Below, one piece after another: positions 53,835 to 61,420 of a stretch of 64,000 nt of DNA; position 1 is the first letter of the stretch; every line of letters starts with the position of its first letter. The position numbers and the translations under genes are program-made. Source of the stretch: Candidatus Delongbacteria bacterium (lineage in GTDB: Bacteria; CAIWAD01); NCBI GenBank assembly GCA_041675285.1, contig JBAYTZ010000006.1:124001-188000 (forward strand), in the 5' to 3' direction. The notes under the pieces were generated by a model. That model saw only the letters and a program-made list of their open reading frames with translations, searched no databases and was not told where the DNA came from.

Positions 53835-55541
53835 TTACACCCATCCCGCTTGTTGGGGGCGAGACCTCAGCAAGGCGATGACCTCCGTGTAGGTCTGAGC
53901 CTTCAGCATCCGATCCACCTGCTCCTCGCCGTGAAAGAGATGCGCCAATTCCGACAAGATGGACAACTGCACTCCCGCATCATTTTTTGGGGTCAGCAGG
54001 AGAATCAAGATCTGGGCCGGTTTGCCGTCCGGGGCATCGAAATCCAATCCTTGATGCGCCCTTCCCAGCACCACCAACGGGCGAGACAACCCTTCCATGC
54101 GGGCATGGGGTACTGCAATTCGGTTGCCCAATCCGGTTGGCATGGACTGCTCCCGGGACCAAACCACTTCGCACAACTGGCCCTGAACAAGGCCTGCCGC
54201 CCGGGCCGCGACCGAGCAGAGTTCCGCGATCCCTTCCTGACGAGTCGTGGCAGCCATGTTCGGCAGAAAGTGGCGGGCGCCCAGCAGATCGGCCAAGCGT
54301 GGCGCATGACTCTGACGGATGAGCAGACGCATGAAAGGACCGCTCATTGCCGACGTGACCAATGCCGTCACCACCAGCGCCACGAACAGCGTGGCGTCAA
54401 TCAGCCCCGCCTGCAAGGCAGGGACTCCCAGGATGATCACCATCCCGCCGCGGGCATTGAGGGCGAAGCCAACGGCCCAGGCATCCCGACTGGGGAGGCC
54501 ACCCCAACGCGAACCCAGGTAGCCTCCTGCCAACTTGCCCACGCAGGCCACCAGCAGCACGATTCCGGTTAGCTTGAAATCGAACTGAGTTCCAAAGTCC
54601 ACCATCAGCCCGATGCCGGCGAAGAACAGGGGCGCGAAGATGACACTGACGAACTGGTCGATGATGACCCGGGTGCGCTCGCGAAGATGGGAACTGTCCC
54701 CAATGGCCACGCCGGCCAAGAAGGATCCGAAGATGGCGTGGACGCCGATCCATTCGGTCAAGGCCCCGGCGAACAACGCCAGAATCAACGCGAAACTCAA
54801 CTCGCCCGCGGGCCAACGACTGTAGGCCTGCACCCAGGGCAGGCTGCGGTGAACCATCCACCGACCGGCGGTGAGCATGAAGGCCACGGTCAAGACCGTC
54901 AACAGGGCCGTCGACCAGATGCTGCCTTGCTGCGCATGCGCGCCAGGAAGCAAACCCAGGATGAAAGCGAAGAGCAGCCACCCCACCAGGTCGTTGAGAA
55001 TGGCGGCGCTGATGGAGAGCATGCCCAAATCGCTGCGATACAAACCAAGATCCAGCAGGGTTTTGGCGATAACCGGCAGCGCGGAAATGGACAAGGCCGT
55101 GGCAAAAAACATGGCGGTGAGGAGCGGCTGATCCATCGGCGACGTCAACAAGGATGGCCAAAGACCGGCCAACCCCAGCCCCAAACCGAACGGAATCACG
55201 ATGCCGGTCAGTCCGACCAGCGGGGCCACACGTCCCTGGCGCGCCAGGATGGACAGGTCCACTTCGAGTCCCGCGACCAACAGAAACAGGACGATAGCCA
55301 ACGTGGATACTGCACTCAGAGCCAAGGCGTTGGGTCCGCTGGCGGGAAACAGCCAGGTCTGTAGTCCCGGATCCAACGCCCCCAGCAGCGTGGGCCCCAG
55401 CAGCACGCCAGCCAGCAGTTCCCCCAAGACGGCGGGTTGGTGCAGCTTGAGTGCCAATTCGCCCAGCACCCGTGCCAACCCCAGCAGCACTCCGAACGAG
55501 AGCAGCATGACCAATACCTGATGCGAGTTCAGGGTCTCCAC
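53835..55541 (-). CDS. CPA2-type cation/proton antiporter fused to a PTS EIIA domain
   Basis: A 568-residue protein. Residues ~1-400 form a Kef/Nha-like antiporter with about 12 helices (HQPAVLGELLAGVLLGPTLL, SISALPVIAKTLLDLG, LNDLVGWLLF with the acidic ion site, GSFLAGVAIG). The C-terminal ~150 residues are a fructose/mannitol-type EIIA domain with the phosphoryl-accepting His in GNRIAVPHARM. Such fusions may let the phosphotransferase system or a nitrogen-PTS-like cascade control ion flow; no EI or HPr gene is in the window. GTG start at 55539-55541 with GAGG upstream. Family is clear; the exchanged cation (Na+ or K+) is not. Confidence 0.88.
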   Translation of the reverse strand: METLNSHQVLVMLLSFGVLLGLARVLGELALKLHQPAVLGELLAGVLLGPTLLGALDPGLQTWLFPASGPNALALSAVSTLAIVLFLLVAGLEVDLSILARQGRVAPLVGLTGIVIPFGLGLGLAGLWPSLLTSPMDQPLLTAMFFATALSISALPVIAKTLLDLGLYRSDLGMLSISAAILNDLVGWLLFAFILGLLPGAHAQQGSIWSTALLTVLTVAFMLTAGRWMVHRSLPWVQAYSRWPAGELSFALILALFAGALTEWIGVHAIFGSFLAGVAIGDSSHLRERTRVIIDQFVSVIFAPLFFAGIGLMVDFGTQFDFKLTGIVLLVACVGKLAGGYLGSRWGGLPSRDAWAVGFALNARGGMVIILGVPALQAGLIDATLFVALVVTALVTSAMSGPFMRLLIRQSHAPRLADLLGARHFLPNMAATTRQEGIAELCSVAARAAGLVQGQLCEVVWSREQSMPTGLGNRIAVPHARMEGLSRPLVVLGRAHQGLDFDAPDGKPAQILILLLTPKNDAGVQLSILSELAHLFHGEEQVDRMLKAQTYTEVIALLRSRPQQAGWV

Positions 55542-55572
55542 GGGGCCTCAGCTGCTGATATCTGGGTGGAGC

Positions 55573-55596
55573 GACCAGTCATGACCTGGACTGGTC
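55573..55596. promoter_or_regulatory. Inverted repeat upstream of the antiporter gene
   Basis: Arms GACCAGTC / GACTGGTC separated by eight bases lie 32 bases upstream of the antiporter start. It could be an operator or a leader hairpin; nothing else supports either. Confidence 0.35.
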
Positions 55597-55654
55597 ACGG
55601 GAACAAGCGGGGTCAAGATAGCTCCCGAAACCTGACCGACACAGACTCCATGAG

Positions 55655-55687
55655 AAAGCCCCCCGTGCACGCGGCACGGGGGGCTTT
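55655..55687 (-). terminator. Intrinsic terminator of the lamin-tail-domain protein gene
   Basis: Perfect 14-bp arms AAAGCCCCCCGTGC / GCACGGGGGGCTTT with a 5-base loop, 23 bases downstream of the stop at 55710. The palindrome may also serve the other strand. Confidence 0.9.
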
Positions 55688-55709
55688 GAGATTCAGGCAG
55701 CCGAGGGGC

Positions 55710-57425
55710 TTAGCGGACCAGGGTCATCTTGCCGGTCAGCTGGCGACCCGCGCTCTGCAGGTTGTAGAAGTAGAGGCCGCTGGGCAGGTTGGCGGCGTCG
55801 AAGGTCACCACGTGGGCGCCGGACTCCAGCAGGCCGTCCACCAGCACGGCCACTTCCTGGCCGATCACGTTGTAGACGCTCAGGCGGGCTTCCGCCGTCA
55901 CATCCAGGCTGAAGGTGATCTGCGCGCTGGGATTGAAGGGGTTCGGGTAGGCCTGACCCAGGGCGAAGGTCTTCAGCTCGTCACGACCTTCCACCACGCC
56001 GCACTCGGTGATGTCGGCCAGGGTGCGGATGGCGATCTCCGGGGTGCCCTGATAGGCGTAGCGCACGCCCGTCACGTTGTAACACGCGTCCTCGACGCCC
56101 GTGAAGCCCGGGGCGTAGACCAGGATCTGGTCGATGCCGTCATACAAATAGGTGTTGGGGTCGACGCTGCCGACGCACGTGGTGTTCTCCACGCGCACCA
56201 GCACGCCTTCATAGTCCTCGGCCAGAACCTGGCCCACCGTGAGCAGCTGGGGCACCAGGGTCAGCGGGCCGGGCGTGGCCAGCACCTGGATGGTCAGGCT
56301 GCCGGCGATCTCGGTGAAGCCGTTGTACTCGAGGATGGTGCCCGTCACGCGGATGAGGTCGCCTTCCAGCACGCCCGGATGGGCGCCGAAGACCTGGATC
56401 CCGTGCCAGGGGCCGTTGTCGTCCTGGATGAACATGGAAGTGGCGGACTGCACGACGGAGACCTGACCCTCAGTGGTCACGACCTGGCCCACGTACGGGG
56501 AGGCCGCGACGCCGCCCTGGATCTGGGGAATGGTCAGCTCGCAGAAGACCGTCAGCGACAGGACGGCCGAGCTGCCCGTGTCGCCATCGTCATCCGTGGC
56601 CACCACCTGGTAGAACAGCTGCTCGCAGGCATTGGGCGCCGTGATGGGCGCGCTGTTGGAGTACACGCCGCCGCCCAAGGGATCCATGGAGATGGAGGAA
56701 CTCAGGTTGCCCGCGCTGGGGCCGTAATTGAGGACGACCATGGAGACGGTGCCGTCGCTGTCGTTGGCGTTGGCGGTGAACACCAGTCCGTCGCCGGCCT
56801 GGACCGGCTGCGGCAGATAACTGATGCCGCTGACCGCGGGGGGAACATTGCCGGCGCCGCAGGCGGACACGTGGCTGCCCAGATTAGTGAAGGTGTCGTT
56901 GGCCAGCACCGTGTACTCGAGGTTGGCCACGGCCCAATCCGTCTCGCCGTCACACACGCTGGCGTTGCGGATGATGGTGTGGTCCAGGGTGCCCGTGGTC
57001 GTGCCGTTGACCATCCAGCCCGTGCCGGGATCCACGCTGGGCGTGCCGATCACGTCCACCAGGACGAAGGCGGCGCCATCCCACTCGGCCAGACCCACGG
57101 CGTCGTCGCCGTTCCAGTTGATGATGCTGCTGTTGGTGATGTCGGCCACGGCCAGGATCGCCGCATTGGCGCTGGGATTCGCCAACACGTAGACGTCGTT
57201 GTTGGCCAGGGTGCCGGTCAGGGTCGTGAAGCTGGTCCAGCCGCCACCGTTCCAGCCCCGCCAGAGCTGATAGTTGGCCAAGCTGACCGGCCCGCCGGTC
57301 ACGTTGGCGATTTCCACGGCCTTGTTGTTGCTCGAGCCTTCGATGTACTCGCTGATGAACACGCCGCTGGCCATCGTCTGCCCGGCCAGTCCCACCAGCG
57401 CCAATACCATCAATCGGTTCTTCAT
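55710..57425 (-). CDS. Secreted lamin-tail-domain protein with T9SS/FlgD-like C-terminal domain
   Basis: A 571-residue protein: signal peptide (MKNRLMVLALVGLAGQTMAS), a lamin-tail domain right after it (GVFISEYIEGSSNNKAVEIA...WNGDDAVGLAEWDG), an Ig-like middle, an OB-fold-like segment usual in secreted nucleases (VTTEGQVSV, FIQDDNGPWHGIQVFG, LEGDLIRVTGTILEYNG) and a C-terminal sorting domain (AYPNPFNPSAQITFSLD, VYNVIGQEVAVLVDG, SGLYFYNLQSAGRQLTGKM). No nuclease catalytic domain is present, so it looks like an adhesive or accessory relative. ATG 57423-57425 has AAGGAAGGA seven bases upstream. It follows the antiporter gene on the same strand but has its own terminator. Confidence 0.87.
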   Translation of the reverse strand: MKNRLMVLALVGLAGQTMASGVFISEYIEGSSNNKAVEIANVTGGPVSLANYQLWRGWNGGGWTSFTTLTGTLANNDVYVLANPSANAAILAVADITNSSIINWNGDDAVGLAEWDGAAFVLVDVIGTPSVDPGTGWMVNGTTTGTLDHTIIRNASVCDGETDWAVANLEYTVLANDTFTNLGSHVSACGAGNVPPAVSGISYLPQPVQAGDGLVFTANANDSDGTVSMVVLNYGPSAGNLSSSISMDPLGGGVYSNSAPITAPNACEQLFYQVVATDDDGDTGSSAVLSLTVFCELTIPQIQGGVAASPYVGQVVTTEGQVSVVQSATSMFIQDDNGPWHGIQVFGAHPGVLEGDLIRVTGTILEYNGFTEIAGSLTIQVLATPGPLTLVPQLLTVGQVLAEDYEGVLVRVENTTCVGSVDPNTYLYDGIDQILVYAPGFTGVEDACYNVTGVRYAYQGTPEIAIRTLADITECGVVEGRDELKTFALGQAYPNPFNPSAQITFSLDVTAEARLSVYNVIGQEVAVLVDGLLESGAHVVTFDAANLPSGLYFYNLQSAGRQLTGKMTLVR

Positions 57426-57728
57426 GCTGTGATCCTTCCTTTTGGTTGCAACATCCCCATGGAGCCGGCAGGGCAACCGGCGTCCAATTCAAACTCTGTT
57501 GTTCACATGCTCAGGCAAGGGCACAGGCGGTTGAGGGCCGCCCGCTGACGAAACGGCTTGCACCGCTGTCGCCAGAGAAATGACAAAAACAAAGCTAAAG
57601 GGCAAGTGTTAGAGCCGTGTCAGGTGAAAGAAAGGATTTAGATCCCCCAAGTTGCGTCTCCCGGCGAGCCTGAGCCCCCCTGGTCAGGACAATGCAGCGG
57701 GGATTCCGCCAATTCCCGCCGCCAACCG
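57426..57728. other. Intergenic region without recognised gene
   Basis: About 300 bases between the lamin-tail gene and the tRNA promoter. It is richer in A/T around 57580-57640 and must hold the promoter of the lamin-tail gene, but I see no convincing -35/-10 pair, small gene or RNA. Confidence 0.6.
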
Positions 57729-57757
57729 TTGACTTCCCCCGGCTCCTGCCCTACCTT
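57729..57757 (+). promoter_or_regulatory. Sigma70-type promoter of tRNA-Arg
   Basis: TTGACT, 17 bases, TACCTT, leaving about 23 bases before the mature tRNA. Confidence 0.65.
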
Positions 57758-57786
57758 GTGGACCTTTCAGCCGTGGTTTCGGTCCT

Positions 57787-57860
<74 letters not shown>

Positions 57861-57869
57861 CTGATAGTC

Positions 57870-57904
57870 AAAGGGTTCCGCCTCGCGGGACCCTTTCTTT
57901 TTGC
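57870..57904 (+). terminator. Intrinsic terminator after tRNA-Arg
   Basis: AAAGGGTTCCGC / GCGGGACCCTTT hairpin with a 3-base loop, followed by CTTTTTG. One G-T pair. Confidence 0.88.
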
Positions 57905-57905
57905 C

Positions 57906-57927
57906 CCCGGTCCCATCCCGGTCCCAT
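57906..57927. repeat. Tandem 11-base repeat at the prophage edge
   Basis: Two perfect copies of CCCGGTCCCAT in direct tandem, 46 bases from the tRNA end. It may be an integrase arm-type site or chance. Confidence 0.6.
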
Positions 57928-57940
57928 CGACTTCAACATG

Positions 57941-57976
57941 AAAAGCGCCCTCCCCCAACGAACGGGAAAGGGCGCT
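57941..57976 (-). terminator. Intrinsic terminator of the prophage late transcript
   Basis: AGCGCCCT / AGGGCGCT arms with further inner pairing, followed on the minus strand by TTTTC. It lies downstream of the last phage gene (stop at 58015). Confidence 0.85.
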
Positions 57977-58014
57977 GACCCATCATTCAATGAGAAAGCA
58001 AAGACATCGGCGCG

Positions 58015-58596
58015 TTACGGCGGGTGGCTGAGCCGCACGTGCAGGCGCTGGATGCGCGTCACGTAGCCGCGGGTCTCGCCCGCGTGTTTGCCGGTCACAA
58101 GGTGCAGCCTGGCTGCCACCGGGGTCCATTCGTTGTTGCTCCCGCCGGCCGGCACCAGCCGCTGGGCTTTCAGTATGTGCCCGGCGCCGGCGTTGTAGCT
58201 GGCCAGCGTGAAGGCGATCCTCTCCTCCAGCGGCCGGGGCGCCTTCCAGATTGCCCACATCCGGGCGTCGTAGTAGATGCCCGCCTGGATGGACTGCCGC
58301 ACTTCCCAGGGATTGGTTAGGCCGAGCTTGGGCGCCAGGTCGCTCCACGTCCCGGGCATGACCTGCATAACGCCCTGGGCGCCGCACCAGCTGCGCGCCG
58401 TGGAGTCCAGCGCGCTCTCGGCAATGGCCTGGGCCTTCCACCAGCGCCAGTCGAAGTCTGCCCCGAAGTAGCGCTTGGAGTACTTTTGGAAGTGGGGGTC
58501 AAATCGGGTGGTCCAGCTGGCTGCCGCCAGAGTAGTGCAAAGGGCGGCACTAAGCAGTGCCGTCCTTGTCCAATGTGCCACGAATGACGCTCTCAT
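58015..58596 (-). CDS. Phage lytic transglycosylase (SLT domain, endolysin)
   Basis: A 193-residue protein with a signal-peptide-like N-terminus (~8-26) and an SLT lysozyme-like domain: catalytic Glu60 in AQAIAESALDSTARS, the GVMQVMPGTW motif and LASYNAGAGHI. It cleaves peptidoglycan; as the last gene of the phage lysis cassette it is the probable endolysin, exported by its own signal or signal-anchor. The ATG at 58594-58596 shares a base with the stop of the small membrane protein gene (TGATG), indicating coupled translation. A bacterial MltC/Slt relative acquired by the phage is another view. Confidence 0.88.
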   Translation of the reverse strand: MRASFVAHWTRTALLSAALCTTLAAASWTTRFDPHFQKYSKRYFGADFDWRWWKAQAIAESALDSTARSWCGAQGVMQVMPGTWSDLAPKLGLTNPWEVRQSIQAGIYYDARMWAIWKAPRPLEERIAFTLASYNAGAGHILKAQRLVPAGGSNNEWTPVAARLHLVTGKHAGETRGYVTRIQRLHVRLSHPP

Positions 58597-58811
58597 CAGT
58601 TCAGGCCCGCTGATACCAGGTGGGCGCAGAAGAGCAGCAGCACGCCCGCCAGGATGGCCGCCGCCACGTTGCCCCTCTTCACCTCCGGGATGAAGTCGAT
58701 GCCCGGGAAAAGCCACCGGTCGGCGGCCTTCCACAGCCCCACGGCCAGTAAGATTGTCAAGGTCGTGTAGCCCAGGTTCACCGCGGCCGCGCGCAGGAGT
58801 TGCTGCAGCAT
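58596..58811 (-). CDS. Two-helix membrane protein, candidate holin (DUF350-like)
   Basis: A 71-residue protein with two hydrophobic helices (about 10-30 and 48-68) separated by DRWLFPGIDFIPEVKRGN. The second part (GNVAAAILAGVLLLFCAHLVSAG) resembles the DUF350 motif of bacterial membrane proteins. Size, topology and place directly before the transglycosylase fit a class II holin, which would open the inner membrane for lysis. ATG at 58809-58811. Holin identity is inferred from context only. Confidence 0.7.
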   Translation of the reverse strand: MLQQLLRAAAVNLGYTTLTILLAVGLWKAADRWLFPGIDFIPEVKRGNVAAAILAGVLLLFCAHLVSAGLN

Positions 58812-58823
58812 GGTCCTCTCCTT

Positions 58824-60659
58824 CTAGCTGATGGCGATGAGGTTGACTTTGGTCAGGTTGGCTGGCGTCTCAATGGCGTCCAGGTTCCACGTGTCGAACA
58901 GGGCCCGGTCGTCCTCGCTGGAGATGTTGATGGCCGCCGTCCCGCCCTCAGGCAACTTGCCGGCGTCCACGGCCGCCAGGAGCGCGGTCGGAGTCAGAAT
59001 CCGGCACGCGCTGCCGCAGCAGGCTCCCGCGAGCTCGGGGTCAAACGGGCCGATGTTGGCATATCCGCTGATCGGCGTGACGCCCGTGCCCGCGGGATCC
59101 CCGCCCCAATCCAGGCGCCAGGGCTCGGCCGCGGCAGCGGCAATTCCAAAGGAAGTGGCATGCAGGGCCAGCCGATTGTCCTGGTCGAAGGACACCAGGA
59201 TGTTCTCGACCTCGATGTGGTTATGGTCCTCGCTCCAGCCGGTGCCATTCCCGGACGAGCTGGTGGCGAAGTGGTCGACCATGCCCAGAAAGCAGTTGTT
59301 GTAGTACCGGTTCCCAGCGGCCTGCACGCCGGCCCAGGCCAGGTCGTTGATCCAGGCATGCAGGCCCGGACTGCCGTAGGTCGGCCGCTCACTGATGAAC
59401 GTGTTGTTGTGGACCAGGGCGTTCTTGCCCGTGGCGCTGTAGCAGCGGCTGGCGCTGGTCTCCGATCCGTGCTGGATGACCAGGTTGTCATGGAAGTGGG
59501 TCGCGCGCCCCTTGTCAGGGAAGGCGTATGCCTCGCGATCCGCCACCGTGTTGGTGTTGCGATAGCTCTCCAACACGTTGTGGTCGAACTCATTGGCGAA
59601 CCCGAAGAACTCTTCGTCCGCCGGGTAGTAGGTGGTGTAGTTGTCGTCCCCCACGAAGAGCAGGTGCGGACCCATGGTCCGGATCTCGTTGTGGTGGATC
59701 CGGCTTTGGCGAAGGGCAACATGGAGTCCGTGAAGCTCCTTGGCCGCCGGGTTGTGGAGGATCCGGTTTCCGACAACTTCCCAGCCGCTGGCCGCATTTT
59801 CCGTTGTCGACACCGCCCGGAACTTGATCGACCCCGTCCGGATCTCGCAATCCTTGATCAGCCCACTATCCCAGACAGCCTGAATCTGAACCGCAATCGT
59901 GAGCATGCCGCCCTGGATGTCCCGAACGACCATGCGCTCCAGGACCGGCCCCGCCACATGATCCGCCACGTGAGTTGTGGCGCCTTCCAGCCGAAGCCCG
60001 TAGGTCGTCACCCCGACCGGGATGGCGGAATGGGTAATCTCCAGGTCTCGAATCATCCAGGCGCGGGGATTTCCAAACAGGGCCGTTGACGCCACCGTGC
60101 TCCAGTCGGAAATCTTCAAACCGGCCACGTCCAGGCGATCCACATGGTTGAAGGAGACCTTGCCTTCCTTCACCTCGACATTGGCGAAACGGAGCAACGT
60201 GGCCACACGGACGCCAGCCTGGTTCAGGTAGATGCCGGACCCGATGATGTGGGTGTCGTGGTACTCCACGACGAACTCGCCGTTCGTGTCCGCGCCCGTG
60301 TGGACGATCAGATAGCCGGCGGACGGCTCCGTCACCCCCGTGATCCGCGTGAACGTGCAGCCACGAACCAGCACGGAGGATTGGCTCACGCGCATTGCAC
60401 CGAACAGGTTCAGGTTTTCAATGCGATTGCCCTGACCGCACGCCACGATGTAGAGCGTGACGCCGGCACTGGCATTGAGCAGGACAACGGGATCCCCGTT
60501 CCCCTGGATGAACAGACCCGGCTTCGCGCTCACCAGCGCAGAAGCTGCCAACGTGTCCGTTGAGGGCCCCACCTGGACCAGCCGCGTGTTCGCTTGGGTG
60601 ACCAGGGCCACTGCCTGCGCAAAGGTTCGGCCGCTGCCGGTTCCAAACGTGATGTCCAT
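58824..60659 (-). CDS. Right-handed beta-helix protein, probable phage tail spike (1)
   Basis: A 611-residue protein. After a short N-terminal part (MDITFGTGSGRTFAQAVALV) comes a run of short beta-strand turns typical of pectate-lyase-like parallel beta-helices, with NxxxNN- and HNN-like ladders (HHNEIRTMG, HDNLVIQHG, HNNTFIS, NRYYNNCF). It closes with WRLDWGGDPAGTGVTPISGY and a helical end. Such proteins form trimeric tail spikes or depolymerases that bind or cut surface polysaccharide. The start ATG at 60657-60659 is preceded by GGGGGG. It shares layout with the second beta-helix gene. Confidence 0.78.
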   Translation of the reverse strand: MDITFGTGSGRTFAQAVALVTQANTRLVQVGPSTDTLAASALVSAKPGLFIQGNGDPVVLLNASAGVTLYIVACGQGNRIENLNLFGAMRVSQSSVLVRGCTFTRITGVTEPSAGYLIVHTGADTNGEFVVEYHDTHIIGSGIYLNQAGVRVATLLRFANVEVKEGKVSFNHVDRLDVAGLKISDWSTVASTALFGNPRAWMIRDLEITHSAIPVGVTTYGLRLEGATTHVADHVAGPVLERMVVRDIQGGMLTIAVQIQAVWDSGLIKDCEIRTGSIKFRAVSTTENAASGWEVVGNRILHNPAAKELHGLHVALRQSRIHHNEIRTMGPHLLFVGDDNYTTYYPADEEFFGFANEFDHNVLESYRNTNTVADREAYAFPDKGRATHFHDNLVIQHGSETSASRCYSATGKNALVHNNTFISERPTYGSPGLHAWINDLAWAGVQAAGNRYYNNCFLGMVDHFATSSSGNGTGWSEDHNHIEVENILVSFDQDNRLALHATSFGIAAAAAEPWRLDWGGDPAGTGVTPISGYANIGPFDPELAGACCGSACRILTPTALLAAVDAGKLPEGGTAAINISSEDDRALFDTWNLDAIETPANLTKVNLIAIS

Positions 60660-60670
60660 GATGCCCCCCC

Positions 60671-61420
60671 TTAGAATGCCTTGAACACGAAAACACCCAC
60701 GGCCCCTGCGCCGGCGGACACAGCCGCGCCCCACGGGTCCAGCCGCACGCCCGCGAGCACCTCCGGGTGGCCATCCCGCACGCCCAGGCCGGCCAGCGGG
60801 TGGAAGCGATCGCGCCAGGTGGGCTGGCGCGGCTGGACGGTCAGGGTCACGCCGGCGGACAGCGCCGGGCTGCCCGTCCGGGTGATGGCCCGCCATCCGT
60901 CCTCGCCCTCCACCAGGTCGATGGCCACGTGCGTCCGGGCCTGCAGCGCGTCCAGCCGGATAGCTAGGCTGGGCAACCAGTCCGGGCCCGGCTGGTCCAG
61001 GCCCACGGTGCCGGCCACGTGCAGACCGTCCAGGCTGTCTCCCTGGTCTAGCACGAAGGGCACCTCGTAGCGCGTCAGCCCCGAGTCCGCCGGCGCGCGC
61101 TTCACCTGATCCAGCTGCAAGCGGGCGGCCGCCAGGTCTTGGCCGGCCAGGTCCAGCCGCAGGGCCAGGTCCACCTGGGCGCGCGTGGCCGCGTGCAGCT
61201 CGCGCGTCAGCCGCTGGATGCTGGCCTCGCGCGGCAGGGCCACGCCCTCCAGGCCGCGCGTGACCGTCGTGGAGTCGTCCACCTGGACCACGGGCTGCCC
61301 CTGGGCCGCTGCGCGCCGGGCAGCGCCGGCGGTGGCCTCCGCCTGGCGCACGCGCCACTCCTGCCAGGCCAGCAGGCTGCCGACACCCAGCACCAGGGCC
61401 CAGATGCGGGGCGAGGTCAC
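60671..61420 (-). CDS. Membrane-anchored coiled-coil phage protein of unknown function
   Basis: A 249-residue protein with one N-terminal membrane helix (~5-22, IWALVLGVGSLLAWQ), a helical, charged stretch (~25-100, with RLTRELHAATRAQVDLALRL) and a C-terminal beta-rich domain ending GVRDGHPEVLAGVRLDPWGA then a hydrophobic tail. Topology suggests a cell-envelope protein of the lysis or tail module, perhaps a spanin-like role, but no spanin signature is visible. The GTG start overlaps the preceding stop (GTGA), so the gene is coupled to the second beta-helix gene. Confidence 0.65.
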   Translation of the reverse strand: MTSPRIWALVLGVGSLLAWQEWRVRQAEATAGAARRAAAQGQPVVQVDDSTTVTRGLEGVALPREASIQRLTRELHAATRAQVDLALRLDLAGQDLAAARLQLDQVKRAPADSGLTRYEVPFVLDQGDSLDGLHVAGTVGLDQPGPDWLPSLAIRLDALQARTHVAIDLVEGEDGWRAITRTGSPALSAGVTLTVQPRQPTWRDRFHPLAGLGVRDGHPEVLAGVRLDPWGAAVSAGAGAVGVFVFKAF

